Source: Vicinamibacterales bacterium
Lineage (GTDB): Bacteria; Acidobacteriota; Vicinamibacteria; Vicinamibacterales; UBA8438
Reading direction: 5' to 3'
NCBI GenBank assembly: GCA_958296065.1
Contig: CATQHX010000010.1
Coordinates: forward strand, 124,001-188,000
DNA: 64,000 nucleotides
Shown: positions 48,490 through 57,717 of the stretch, piece after piece
Layout: each line of letters begins with the position of its first letter
Numbering within the stretch: the stretch's first letter is position 1
The notes under the pieces: generated by a model
What the model saw: only the letters and a program-made list of their open reading frames with translations
What the model was told of the DNA's origin: nothing
Database searches by the model: none
Program-made: the position numbers and the translations under genes

Positions 48490-48882
48490 TCAGGACACTG
48501 CGAGGAGTTCGAGCCCCGCGATGTCGCTGAAGTCACCGGGGTTGTGGGTGACCAGCGGCAAGCCATGGTTTCTGGCCGTTGCGGCAATCCACGCATCGTC
48601 GACGGCGATGGGCTGCGCGCGGCGTTCGCAACGAATGGCTCCCCACTCCCGGCAGATGCCAAGACTAAATGGGATCACGACATAGGTCTCTACGGTCTCC
48701 CTCAGTTTGGTCAGTCTCTCTTGCCCCCACCCGGCACGATACGCACCCTCATAGAGTTCCCCGACGGTCATGAAGGAAATAGCGAGTCTGTGTCCTTCCA
48801 GGCGTGGACGATATAGCTCCGCGAGCGAGTGCCCCCTCATCAGGAATGACACGACATTGGTGTCCAAGACGAGGGTGTTCAT
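48490..48882 (-). CDS. PIN-domain toxin, VapC-like
   Basis: LVLDTNVVSFLMRGH, MTVGELYEGAYRA, AVDDAWIAATARNHGLPLVTHNPGDF. Confidence 0.82.
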   Translation of the reverse strand: MNTLVLDTNVVSFLMRGHSLAELYRPRLEGHRLAISFMTVGELYEGAYRAGWGQERLTKLRETVETYVVIPFSLGICREWGAIRCERRAQPIAVDDAWIAATARNHGLPLVTHNPGDFSDIAGLELLAVS

Positions 48883-48894
48883 CGCTCGTCCCCG

Positions 48895-50210
48895 TTACCC
48901 TGCGGATCGATCGAGGCGCCGGTCGTGAATTCCGTGCACAAACAGGTTGAAGTCATCATTGTCATCCCACAGGTCCGACGCAGCGCCGATGACTGCATCA
49001 AGGTGCTGCGGAACGACGATCCCCTGCTCGGAAGCGAGTTCATCGACTGTCGACTTTCTCCAGAAGTCCGTCAGCGTAGTAGGAGGGGACGCCTCCGGTC
49101 GTTCGTCCGCAGGTGCATCGACGCCGACCTTGAGTCGTTGGTGCCGCATTCGCTCCATCTCTCCGACGACCTTCATCGTTTCGATCAGCCGGTTGATTCT
49201 CCCCTGGTCGGGTGCTCGTTCCGAATGAACGGCATCGTTGCGTGTGCGGACAGCCTCCTTGCAGTCGATGATGGTATCTGTGACTTGTCGTTCATTTTGG
49301 TGGAATCCGCGAACCAGATCCGGGAGTTCATGGCAAACCAAATCCCAAAGTGTATCGTCCCGTTCGGCACCTGTCAGGCGCCTTACGGACCGTTCGAATT
49401 CGATGCCTGCAACCTGGGCTGCAAGCTCGACATTCGTCGCTAGCAGTGCTTCCGCGAGTTCCGCACGCGAAATGTCCGAGAAAAGCTGTCGCGTGAGATT
49501 CCCAACGCGGATTTCACGCAACTTCGCATCCTGCTTGAATTCTCGCTTGAGGGCCTTGCACTGCGTCCCGGGTAAGTGATTCGCCAGCAAGTTGTCCAGC
49601 ACGCCGACCTGCAACACCCAGAGGGCCATGTCGACTTCGGCCGCAGTTTCGAAACCCCTATCATCCCTTAGGATCCGGAGGTTTGTCAAGTACGCTCGAT
49701 ATTTCTCCGGATGCCGACGGAACGAACCGAGGCCAAGAACCTTTTCTACGGGAGGACTCATAATGCCATAATGTTTCGGCACGAGGAATCTCAAGATCAC
49801 AGACACGGGTTCGATCTGTCGGAACACCAGAAATAGACCTGTGATCGCCTTGGTCTCTCTCTTCGGCAGGTTCCAGAAGTCCCACTGCGTCGACTCGATG
49901 ACCGATTCGATCTCGTCTCTCGCCGGCCAGTACCCGAACACATCCGCGTCCCAGACCCTGCTGTCCCGGATTCTGTCTATGTCGTCATATGTCAGCTTAC
50001 GCCGTGACCGGATCCGCGCGGTTGCATCTTCTATCCTTTCGAGATGTTGCGTGCGACCGTACCGGACTCTGGTCAGGAGCTCAAAAAGTTCACGACACCG
50101 GTGCAGGTAATCTCGTTCCACTTGCGCCACCCCATCACAACAGCCATCTGAGACACAATTATGCAGAAGTTCACCGAGTTCCTCAAGTGTGTGCTCTGAG
50201 TTTTGACCTG
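48895..50210 (-). CDS. Large hypothetical with HEPN-like motif and VapB-antitoxin-like C-terminus (start uncertain)
   Basis: RTRNDAVHSE (R-x4-H) and C-term LTDFWRKSTVDELASEQGIVVPQHLDAVIGAASDLWDDNDDFNLFVHGIHDRR; 12 bp before vapC. Confidence 0.6.
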
Positions 50211-50287
50211 CCCGTCTCGCGCGGCGTACATTCGGTAGAAGCGGGGTCAAGCCAACTGCGCTGGAAGTGTGCCCCGAGGGAGCATTG

Positions 50288-52393
50288 ATGCCCGGAAGAC
50301 CGAAGATGGCGATGTCCAGTGATTTCCTGGACGCCTTCGCGAAGCTGCCCAAGCCGCAGCAGCGGGGGGTGAGGACCCTCATCTCCCGCTTCAATGCCGA
50401 CTCGACCGCCAGTGGCCTCAACTACGAGCGGATCCACGCGGCCCGCGACCCTGCCATGCGGTCGCTGCGCATCGATCAGGGCTACCGAGCGATCGTGCTC
50501 AAGCCCGAGCACGGCGGCGTCCACATGCTCTTGTGGGCCGACAAGCACGACGCCGCTTACACGTGGGCGGAGCGGCACGAGTGCCGCATCAACGCCGAGA
50601 CTGGCGCATTGCAGGTGTACGAGCCCCACACGGAACCGGACGCCGCGGCGGCGGCGCTGGCCGAAGCTGCCGGCCCACCGTTGGCCTTCCGCAACCTGCG
50701 GGACCGGGAGCTGGCCCGACTCGGAGTCCCGGTCGCCATGCTGGCCGAGGCGCGGACCGTGCGCGACGATGCCGAACTCGACGCCATGCAGTCCCGCCTG
50801 CCCCTGGAGGCGTACGAGGCGCTCTTCCTCTATCTGGCCGGGGAGAGCTACGAGGATCTCGTTCGCGAGCGGGAGGCTCCGGAGGAACCGGTCGACACCA
50901 GGGACTTCGCCGCGGCGCTGGCGCGGGACGACTCGCGCGGCCGCTTCGTCGTGGTCGACGATGAGCTGGAGCTCGAAGCGATGCTCAACGCACCGCTGGA
51001 GCGGTGGCGGGTGTTCCTCCACCCGTCGCAGCGCCGGCTGGTCGAACGGCAATGGAACGGTCCCACGCGGGTGCTGGGTGCGGCCGGCACCGGCAAGACG
51101 GTGGTCGCCATGCACCGCGCGCGGTGGCTTGCGCGGAACATGCCCGGGCGCGGCCGCATTCTGTTCATCACGTTCACGAAGAATCTGGCGGCCGACATCA
51201 AGCACAACCTGGGGGCGATCTGCAAGCCGGAGGAGTCCGCGCGCATCGACGTCACGAATCTCGACCGCTGGGTGACCCGCTTCCTCCAGGGCCGGCGCTA
51301 CGAGTTCCGCATCGGATTCGGCCGTAACCGGGAAGCGTGGCAGCGAGCCCTGGATTTGAAGTCGGCCGAGCTCGACGTTCCCGACGCCTTCTATGACGAC
51401 GAGTGGGAGCAGGTCGTCCAGGCGCACGGCGTCACGAGCAGGGAAGAGTACCTGCGCGTGTCGCGGGTGGGGCGCGGCGCACGGCTGAACCGGGCCGCTC
51501 GCGTCGAGGCTTGGCGCGTGTTCGAGGAGTACCGCACGCAGCTCGCCGAGCGGGGCGTGAAGGAGGTGGACGACGCGTACCGGGACGCCGCCTCCCTCCT
51601 CCAGAACGACCGGGGCGCACTGGATTACGTGGCGGTGATCGTGGACGAAGCGCAGGACATGGGCGCCCAGGCGTACCGGTTGGTCCGCCACATCGTGCCC
51701 GCCGGCGCCAACGACCTCTTCGTCGTCGGCGACGGCCACCAGCGCATCTACGGCCGCAACAAGGTCGTGCTCGGCCGTTGCGGCATCGACGTCCGCGGTC
51801 GTTCCCGGAAGCTGCGCCTGAACTACCGCACCACCGAAGAAACTCGCTCGTGGGCCGCTCGCTTCCTGGCCGGTCGTGCGGTCGACGACCTGGACGGCGG
51901 CCTCGACGTCGACAAAGGAATCACGTCGCTGACCCGCGGGCCCGAACCATTGCTAGAGCACTTCGACAACCGTCACGAGCAGTCCGCGTTCATCGTCGCC
52001 TATCTGAAGCAGGTGAAGGCCGAGGACGCCTCGCTGCGGGGCGTCTGTATCGTTGCCCGCACGCGGCGGGAGCGCGACGCCATCGCCGCCACGCTGACGG
52101 AGCATGGTCTGACGCACGTCGCACTCGAAGCGGGGGTCGTCGACGTAGCGGAGACGGAAGGCGTCCGACTCGCCACCATGCATCGCGTCAAGGGACTGGA
52201 GTTCGATCGCGTCATCATGGCCAGCATCAACGCGGACCTCGTGCCCCTGCCTGCCGCAATCGATGCACGCGGCGACGCCGTGGAGCGGGAATCGGCGGAG
52301 ACCGAGGAACGGGCGCTCGTCTACGTGGCCGCCACGCGCGCCAAGAAGGAGCTCGTCGTGTTGAGTTGCGGGAAGCCAAGCAGGTTCTTGTAA
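50288..52393 (+). CDS. UvrD-like helicase with RelE-like N-terminal domain
   Basis: N-term DFLDAFAKLPKPQQRGVRTLISRF...MRSLRIDQGYRAIVLKPEHGGVHMLLWADKHDAAYTWAERHECRIN; GAAGTGKTVVAMHRA, VIVDEAQDM, LNYRTTEETR, ATMHRVKGLEFDRVIMAS, ALVYVAATRAKKELVVLS. Confidence 0.85.
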   Translation: MPGRPKMAMSSDFLDAFAKLPKPQQRGVRTLISRFNADSTASGLNYERIHAARDPAMRSLRIDQGYRAIVLKPEHGGVHMLLWADKHDAAYTWAERHECRINAETGALQVYEPHTEPDAAAAALAEAAGPPLAFRNLRDRELARLGVPVAMLAEARTVRDDAELDAMQSRLPLEAYEALFLYLAGESYEDLVREREAPEEPVDTRDFAAALARDDSRGRFVVVDDELELEAMLNAPLERWRVFLHPSQRRLVERQWNGPTRVLGAAGTGKTVVAMHRARWLARNMPGRGRILFITFTKNLAADIKHNLGAICKPEESARIDVTNLDRWVTRFLQGRRYEFRIGFGRNREAWQRALDLKSAELDVPDAFYDDEWEQVVQAHGVTSREEYLRVSRVGRGARLNRAARVEAWRVFEEYRTQLAERGVKEVDDAYRDAASLLQNDRGALDYVAVIVDEAQDMGAQAYRLVRHIVPAGANDLFVVGDGHQRIYGRNKVVLGRCGIDVRGRSRKLRLNYRTTEETRSWAARFLAGRAVDDLDGGLDVDKGITSLTRGPEPLLEHFDNRHEQSAFIVAYLKQVKAEDASLRGVCIVARTRRERDAIAATLTEHGLTHVALEAGVVDVAETEGVRLATMHRVKGLEFDRVIMASINADLVPLPAAIDARGDAVERESAETEERALVYVAATRAKKELVVLSCGKPSRFL

Positions 52394-52462
52394 GGCCTTG
52401 GCGACAGCCCGGACGTCCAACAGCGAGGCTACTCCTACAGAGAAACTCAGGTGATCACTGAC

Positions 52463-53692
52463 TCAGGCGGTCTTCACTTCGACCTCCACTCGAAGGTCCT
52501 GCAGACGCCGGAGGAGGTGCTGGGTGACGCGGTGCTTGTCGCGGTTCGCCAGGTACCGGCCGCCGAGGTCATGGTAGTCCGTCTCGTCGCGGAGCATGAA
52601 GTAGGCAGCGGTCAGCATGGAAGCGGCGACCGCGATGATCGCCTTCTTCGGGCCGCGCCGGCCCTTGAGCCGTCGAAACTGCGCCTGCAGATAGCTCCCG
52701 TTCTTCCGGGTCGCCGCCCACGCGGCCTGGACCAGCACCGTCTTCAACCAGGGAGTCGCGTGACGGATCCGGGTCGAGCGGCGCTTCCCCGCACTCTCGT
52801 CCAGCCGCGGGCACAGGCCCGCCCAAGAGACCAGATGGCCCGGATCGGGAAACCGCGTCATGTCCACGCCGACCTCGGCGACGATCACCCGCGCGACCGT
52901 CTCACTGACCCCAGGCATCGTCGTCAGCCGGTCGGCCGCCTCGCGAAAAGGGAGCAGCACCTCGTCAGCCTGCCGCTCCACGTTCTCCACGGCCGCACGC
53001 AGCGCATCGATCTGCGTCAGGTGCAGTTGCAGCAGGAAACGATGATGAGCCGTCACCCGCCCGTGTACCGCGGCGACGATGTCCGCGCGGCTGGCCTTCA
53101 GGCGCACGTCGGTGCAATCGGCCAGCCGCTCGGGATCGGTCTCCCCGGCGATCAGCGCCGCGAGGATCGCCCGGCCGCTGGCGCCCAGGATGTCGCTGAC
53201 CACGCGCGTCAGCTTCACGTTCGCGTCTTCGAGTGTCTTCTGCAGCCGCTGCGTGTGCCGCGCGACCTCGCCGACGAGTTGCTTGCGGGTCCGCGTCAGG
53301 TCGCGCAGTTCCTGGATCGGGGCCGGAGGCACGAAGCTGCCCTCAATCAGCCCGTGCGCCAGCAGGTCGGCGATCCAGGCCGCGTCCTTCCGGTCCCTCT
53401 TGCGGCCCGGAACGTTGCGGATGTGCTGCGCGTTGGCAAGCACCAGCGTGAACGACTCCTCGTCTTCGAGGATGTGCCACACCGGCTTCCAGTACACCCC
53501 GGTCGCCTCCATCGCCACGTGCGTGCAGCCCGCCTCGCTCAGCCATGCCGCCAGATCGAGCAGCCCCGCCGTCGTGGTCGCGAACTCCTGATGCTCGGTC
53601 GTGACCTTCCGACCGGCCGCCACGCGCACGCAGGCATTCACTTGCCGCGAGTGCACATCCAACACGGCGCACCGGGCATGCAAGACTTCCAT
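52463..53692 (-). CDS. IS110-family transposase
   Basis: AVLDVHSRQVNACVRV, VAMEATGVYWKPVWHILED, RKRDRKDAAWIADLLAHGLI, TMPGVSETVARVIVAEVGVDMTRFPDPGHLVSWAGLCP. Confidence 0.92.
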   Translation of the reverse strand: MEVLHARCAVLDVHSRQVNACVRVAAGRKVTTEHQEFATTTAGLLDLAAWLSEAGCTHVAMEATGVYWKPVWHILEDEESFTLVLANAQHIRNVPGRKRDRKDAAWIADLLAHGLIEGSFVPPAPIQELRDLTRTRKQLVGEVARHTQRLQKTLEDANVKLTRVVSDILGASGRAILAALIAGETDPERLADCTDVRLKASRADIVAAVHGRVTAHHRFLLQLHLTQIDALRAAVENVERQADEVLLPFREAADRLTTMPGVSETVARVIVAEVGVDMTRFPDPGHLVSWAGLCPRLDESAGKRRSTRIRHATPWLKTVLVQAAWAATRKNGSYLQAQFRRLKGRRGPKKAIIAVAASMLTAAYFMLRDETDYHDLGGRYLANRDKHRVTQHLLRRLQDLRVEVEVKTA

Positions 53693-53886
53693 GCGTCACC
53701 TCCTGATCCCAAGGGCGCTGGCGTGGTGTCCGCCGGTACGGAATCTAGAGGACGCGCTCACCGGACGATCCGGCCTCGCAATGTGGGGTGCTCGCCGGAC
53801 TCCCGGTCCAACTAACAAACGGGCTCTCGACACCATAGAGAAACCGACATCTGTGCCAGCGACACGCTCCACACAATACCCCTGTT

Positions 53887-54150
53887 TCATGCATGCGCGC
53901 GTCCGATCGTGCGCGCGACGCTGTACTTCGGAGGAATGCTCAGGCACAGGTGCACGTGGTCCGCCATCGCCTTCCCTTCGATCAGCTCCACGCCCCGCTG
54001 CTCGCATAGCTCCCGCAGAATCTGCCCGACCCGCCTCCGAAGTCGCCCGTAGAACACCTTCCTCCGGTACTTCGGAATGATGACCACGTGGTACTTGCAT
54101 TCCCATCTCACGTGGGCCAGACTCCGCCAATCATGCTTGAGTAGGTTCTC
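53887..54150 (-). pseudogene. IS200/IS605 TnpA, C-terminally truncated
   Basis: HDWRSLAHVRWECKYHVVIIPKYRRKVFYGRLRRRVGQILRELCEQRGVELIEGKAMADHVHLCLSIPPKYSVARTIG then divergence. Confidence 0.82.
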
Positions 54151-54294
54151 CTTCCTGGCCCGAAACGGCCTTCCCCGGAAGGGGAACCTACGCCTTTCCC
54201 GCAACACGCCGGATCGCTCGAAGCTCTTCGGGTCACACGGCCAGAGGCCGTGGGTTTAGCTCGTACTAACAAGAAACTCATGGTGGGGTGGCGG

Positions 54295-54362
54295 CTCAGG
54301 CGGTCTTCACTTCGGCCTCCACCCGAGGTCGTGCAGACGCCGGAGGAGCCGCTGGGCACGCG
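54295..54362 (-). mobile_element. Truncated 3' end of a second IS110 copy
   Basis: ctcaggcggtcttcacttcggcctccacccgaggtcgtgcagacgccggaggagccgctggg parallels 52463-52525. Confidence 0.75.
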
Positions 54363-54762
54363 AGTTGAACTGCAAATGGGTATTTCGCTGAACGTGAACA
54401 CCGATTCCGGGGAACGTGAACACCGATTTCGGCGAACGTGAACGCTCGTCGGAGCGTAGCGACGTTGCTCAGTCAGTTCCCTCCCATCGGCGCCGCGACG
54501 GATCTTCGAGATCCTACTCTTGTCTTCCTGATCGAAAGTACAGAAGAAAGTGCCTGTGGAGCCTGTGGGCGCCGCTTGCGGCGTCCAAGGTGTTGTGGGA
54601 AACGCGCCTTCTGCGAGGCCGCAGTCAACGTTGAGCGTATCGCGCGCGTTTTCCACAGCACCGGCAGGATCCACAGGCCGCTCGGGCCCGGCAGCAGTGT
54701 CGCGGATGTCGCGGACGTGATCGTGCTCGGTGCTCGGTGCGATGTCGTCGCCGGCCGCGTGC

Positions 54763-54936
54763 TCATGTCGCCTCCTTCCGGCCGCGGGCTGGTGCGTCGT
54801 GCGTCCGCCGCATCGAGCGCCCCTTCAGGTCGATGCGGTGCGCGTCGTGGAGCAGGCGGTCGCAAATGGCGTCGGCCTGATTGGGGTCGCCGATGACGGC
54901 GTGCCAGTCGGTCACCGGCAACTGGCTGGCGATCTG
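54763..54936 (-). pseudogene. IS21-A IstB C-terminal fragment
   Basis: QIASQLPVTDWHAVIGDPNQADAICDRLLHDAHRIDLKGRSMRR...; broken by tgtcaacggtcattcaaaattcccccacc. Confidence 0.75.
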
Positions 54937-55116
54937 TCAACGGTCATTCAAAATTCCCCCACCCGCGGTCATCGAAAATTCCCCCACCCCTGGTTGAAAA
55001 CATCGATGAAGTGAGTGCCTGTGGGGGCTGTGGGCAGGCCGTCTTCGGCCTGTCCAAGGCGTTGTGGGCGCGTCTGCGCGTCCACATAGCCGGCAGCGTC
55101 CACAGGCTCCCATCGC

Positions 55117-55893
55117 TCACGCTCCCGCTGTCGTCGGCTTGACCACCCCCGACTTCAGCTTGTCCTTCAGCCGATACGAATCGCCCCGGATGCTGATCGT
55201 CGTCGCGTGATGCAGAATCCGGTCGAGGATCGCGCTGGCGATCACCCGGTCGCCGAAGACGTCGCCCCAGCTCCCGAAGCTCTGGTTGCTGGTCAGGATC
55301 ATCGGCCCCCGCTCGTAGCGCCGGCTGATGAGCTGGAAGAACAACGTCGCCGCCTGCCGGTCGATCGGCAGATACCCGATCTCGTCGATGATCAACAGCC
55401 GCGGGATCGTGAAGACCTTCAGCTTCTCGTCGAAGCGGCCCTCGTTCAGCGCCTTGGTCAACGTCGTCAGCATCGCCGCGGCCGTGGTGAACAGCACCCG
55501 GTAGCCGTGCTCTATCGCCTTGAGCCCGAGACCCACGGCCAGATGAGTTTTCCCGACCCCGGGTGGACCGAGCAGGACCAGGTTCTCCCCGTGCTCGACG
55601 AAGTGGCACAGACTCAGCTTCTGGATCTGCTTCCGGTCGACCGAGGGCTGGTAGCCGAAGTCGAAGCTGTCGAGCCCCTTGATGAACGGGAACCGCGCCA
55701 GGTTCGTCCTCATCGTGACGTGCTTGGCGGTCTTCGCCGACACCTCCTCGGTCAACAGGCCGTCGAGGAAGTCGGCATACGACAGCTCCTTCTTCGTGGC
55801 TTCCTGCAGCAGCGCTTCGAGCCGCTCACGGACCGTATTCAGGCGCAGCCGCTGCAGGTGCTCGTCGAGCCGGACCATCTGCGGCGACGTCAT
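55117..55893 (-). CDS. istB: IS21-B IstB ATPase
   Basis: [72 protein letters not shown]. Confidence 0.92.
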   Translation of the reverse strand: MTSPQMVRLDEHLQRLRLNTVRERLEALLQEATKKELSYADFLDGLLTEEVSAKTAKHVTMRTNLARFPFIKGLDSFDFGYQPSVDRKQIQKLSLCHFVEHGENLVLLGPPGVGKTHLAVGLGLKAIEHGYRVLFTTAAAMLTTLTKALNEGRFDEKLKVFTIPRLLIIDEIGYLPIDRQAATLFFQLISRRYERGPMILTSNQSFGSWGDVFGDRVIASAILDRILHHATTISIRGDSYRLKDKLKSGVVKPTTAGA

Positions 55894-56450
55894 TGCGCAC
55901 CCCCGAGGCCGTAGGCCGACTCGTAGCAGGCGAGGTCGCGGATCTCGACGTCGAGCGGGACCGCCTCGGTCGAGCGCCCGCCCGTCGAATAGCGCACGCG
56001 CGCATTGCGGGCGATTGGTCCGGGACCGTGCTCGGGCAGGATCCGGAGCTGGTGTCGGCCGTCGAGCACCGGGTGGGTGGCGACCAGCTGGCCGCGGTGC
56101 CGCATCTGCAGGAAGCCGTTGCGTCGCATTACCTCGACCGGCTGACCGATCAGCGTGAACGGCACCGAGTAGCGGTTCGTGTCGACGGTGACCAGGTAGT
56201 CGGTCGCCACCACCCGCGTCAGCGGCGCCTCGAGTCGGAACGCACGGCCCGGTGGCGCCGGAACCAGCGAGTCACGCTCGCGAGCGAACCGGTCAATCGG
56301 ACGCTCGTGCGTCGTCCCGTGCACGCGCACGTCGGCCACCGTCGCCATCCACTCCTGCAACTGCTCGTTGAAGTCGAGGTCGTCACGGAATCGCCGGCCC
56401 GCCAGGAAATTCCGCTTGAAATACTTCACACCCGACTCGACCTTTCCCTT
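55890..56450 (-). pseudogene. istA: IS21-B IstA C-terminal part
   Basis: KGKVESGVKYFKRNFLAGRRFRDDLDFNEQLQEWMATVADVRVHGTTHERPIDRFARE...DYLVTVDTNRYSVPFTLIGQPVEV. Confidence 0.85.
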
Positions 56451-56548
56451 CGTCAAGGCTCCAGTCTGCACAGGATGCTGCTGAAGCACCGCAGATTCGC
56501 ATTACCCATCCGTTCCATCCGCTCCGGGGCGCCCGCTTCCCGTTCGTC

Positions 56549-56743
56549 GTGACCAAGTCGCTCTGGGGCGAAGACCGGGTGACGGTGCAGCGGCCCGACG
56601 GCTCGGCCTGGTCCATCCCCGTTGGCTGGACGGACCTGTTGCCGCCGGATCCGGCCGTGAAGGCGGGCCGAGGTCGAGCAGCTTTTCGTCTGGAGGACTT
56701 GCTGCGGCTCGCCGAGTTCGTGGCCGACAGGAGTCAATCATGA
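56549..56743 (+). CDS. DUF5372-like small protein (homology seems to extend upstream to ~56488 without ATG/GTG)
   Basis: RITHPFHPLRGARFPFVVTKSLWGEDRVTVQRPDGSAWSIPVGWTDLLPPDP. Confidence 0.6.
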   Translation: MTKSLWGEDRVTVQRPDGSAWSIPVGWTDLLPPDPAVKAGRGRAAFRLEDLLRLAEFVADRSQS

Positions 56744-56923
56744 GCGGCGATGTGAGTGTCAAGAAGATTTCGCCGATGCTGTCAAATGGATTTCGTCCTC
56801 GCGCAAGCGAGAGCGGACAGCCTTTGGCGTCGGTGCGGCGCAGTATTCGTCACTGTATTCGGTGTTCAGATTGTGATTCTGGTCAGGTATGCCTTGACAC
56901 GGAAAACGGAATGTGTCGTAATC

Positions 56924-57415
56924 ATGGTGACACACCTGATGGCCCGCTCGCCCAAGTCACCGCCCGACGTCAAGACGCAGGCCCTGCGCGAGGCAGGGGC
57001 CTTGCATCCGCACCCCGAGGTGGTCCGCGACGATGCCTTTCTGAGCCACCCGTTCTTCGACCCGCGCGACCGCGTCCAGGTCAAGTACGAAATGGTGCGT
57101 CGCCACCGGATCGAGGGGCGCCCGGTGACCGAGGTCGCGGCGCGCTTTGGCGTCAGCCGGCAGGCGTTCTACGAGGCGGCGGCCACCTTCGAGGCCCACG
57201 GGATCCCCGGGTTGGTGCCCAAACGCCCCGGGCCGAAGCGGGCCCACAAGTGCACCGAGGCGGTCGTCGACTACGTCGAACGCTGGCGGGTGGGCGAAGA
57301 CGTGCGACCGGACGAGCCGCTGACCGCCGCCGTGGCGCGGCGGTTTGGAATCTCGATTCATGCCCGCTCGCTCGACCGGGCGGTCGCCCGTCGCAAAAAA
57401 AAACCGCGCTCGTAG
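56924..57415 (+). CDS. Helix-turn-helix protein of recombinase cassette
   Basis: RRHRIEGRPVTEVAARFGVSRQAFYEAAATFEAHGIPGLVPKRPGPKRAHKC. Confidence 0.75.
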   Translation: MVTHLMARSPKSPPDVKTQALREAGALHPHPEVVRDDAFLSHPFFDPRDRVQVKYEMVRRHRIEGRPVTEVAARFGVSRQAFYEAAATFEAHGIPGLVPKRPGPKRAHKCTEAVVDYVERWRVGEDVRPDEPLTAAVARRFGISIHARSLDRAVARRKKKPRS

Positions 57416-57429
57416 ACGACACCGCGACG

Positions 57430-57717
57430 GTGTCGGGTGTCGACGTCGATCAGGTGCGCCGGCAGTACGAGGTCGTGCGGCACGACGCCGCTACGCAGGT
57501 CGCGTTCTCTGGCCGGGGATACGGCGTCGCGCTGCTGATGACCCGCGGGATGCCGGCGTGGCTGGAGGCCATGTCGACCATCAACCTGCCGCCGGCTGTG
57601 CTACGCCCGTTGGCTGGGAGCGGCGACCTTGAGCTGGCGCCGCCCGTCCGGTCGGAGCTGGCGCGTCTGGTGGCGAGCCTGGTGTTCCGGTGCGTTCCGG
57701 AAGGAGCCTCTACATGA
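57430..57717 (+). CDS. Small cassette-associated protein
   Basis: VSGVDVDQVRRQYEVVRHDAATQVAFSGRGYGVALLMTRGMPAWLEAM...; ATGA overlap with recombinase. Confidence 0.6.
   Translation: MSGVDVDQVRRQYEVVRHDAATQVAFSGRGYGVALLMTRGMPAWLEAMSTINLPPAVLRPLAGSGDLELAPPVRSELARLVASLVFRCVPEGAST

Noticed and set aside
50183-51739. 518-aa minus-strand ORF
   Set aside because: Antisense to the RelE-UvrD helicase.
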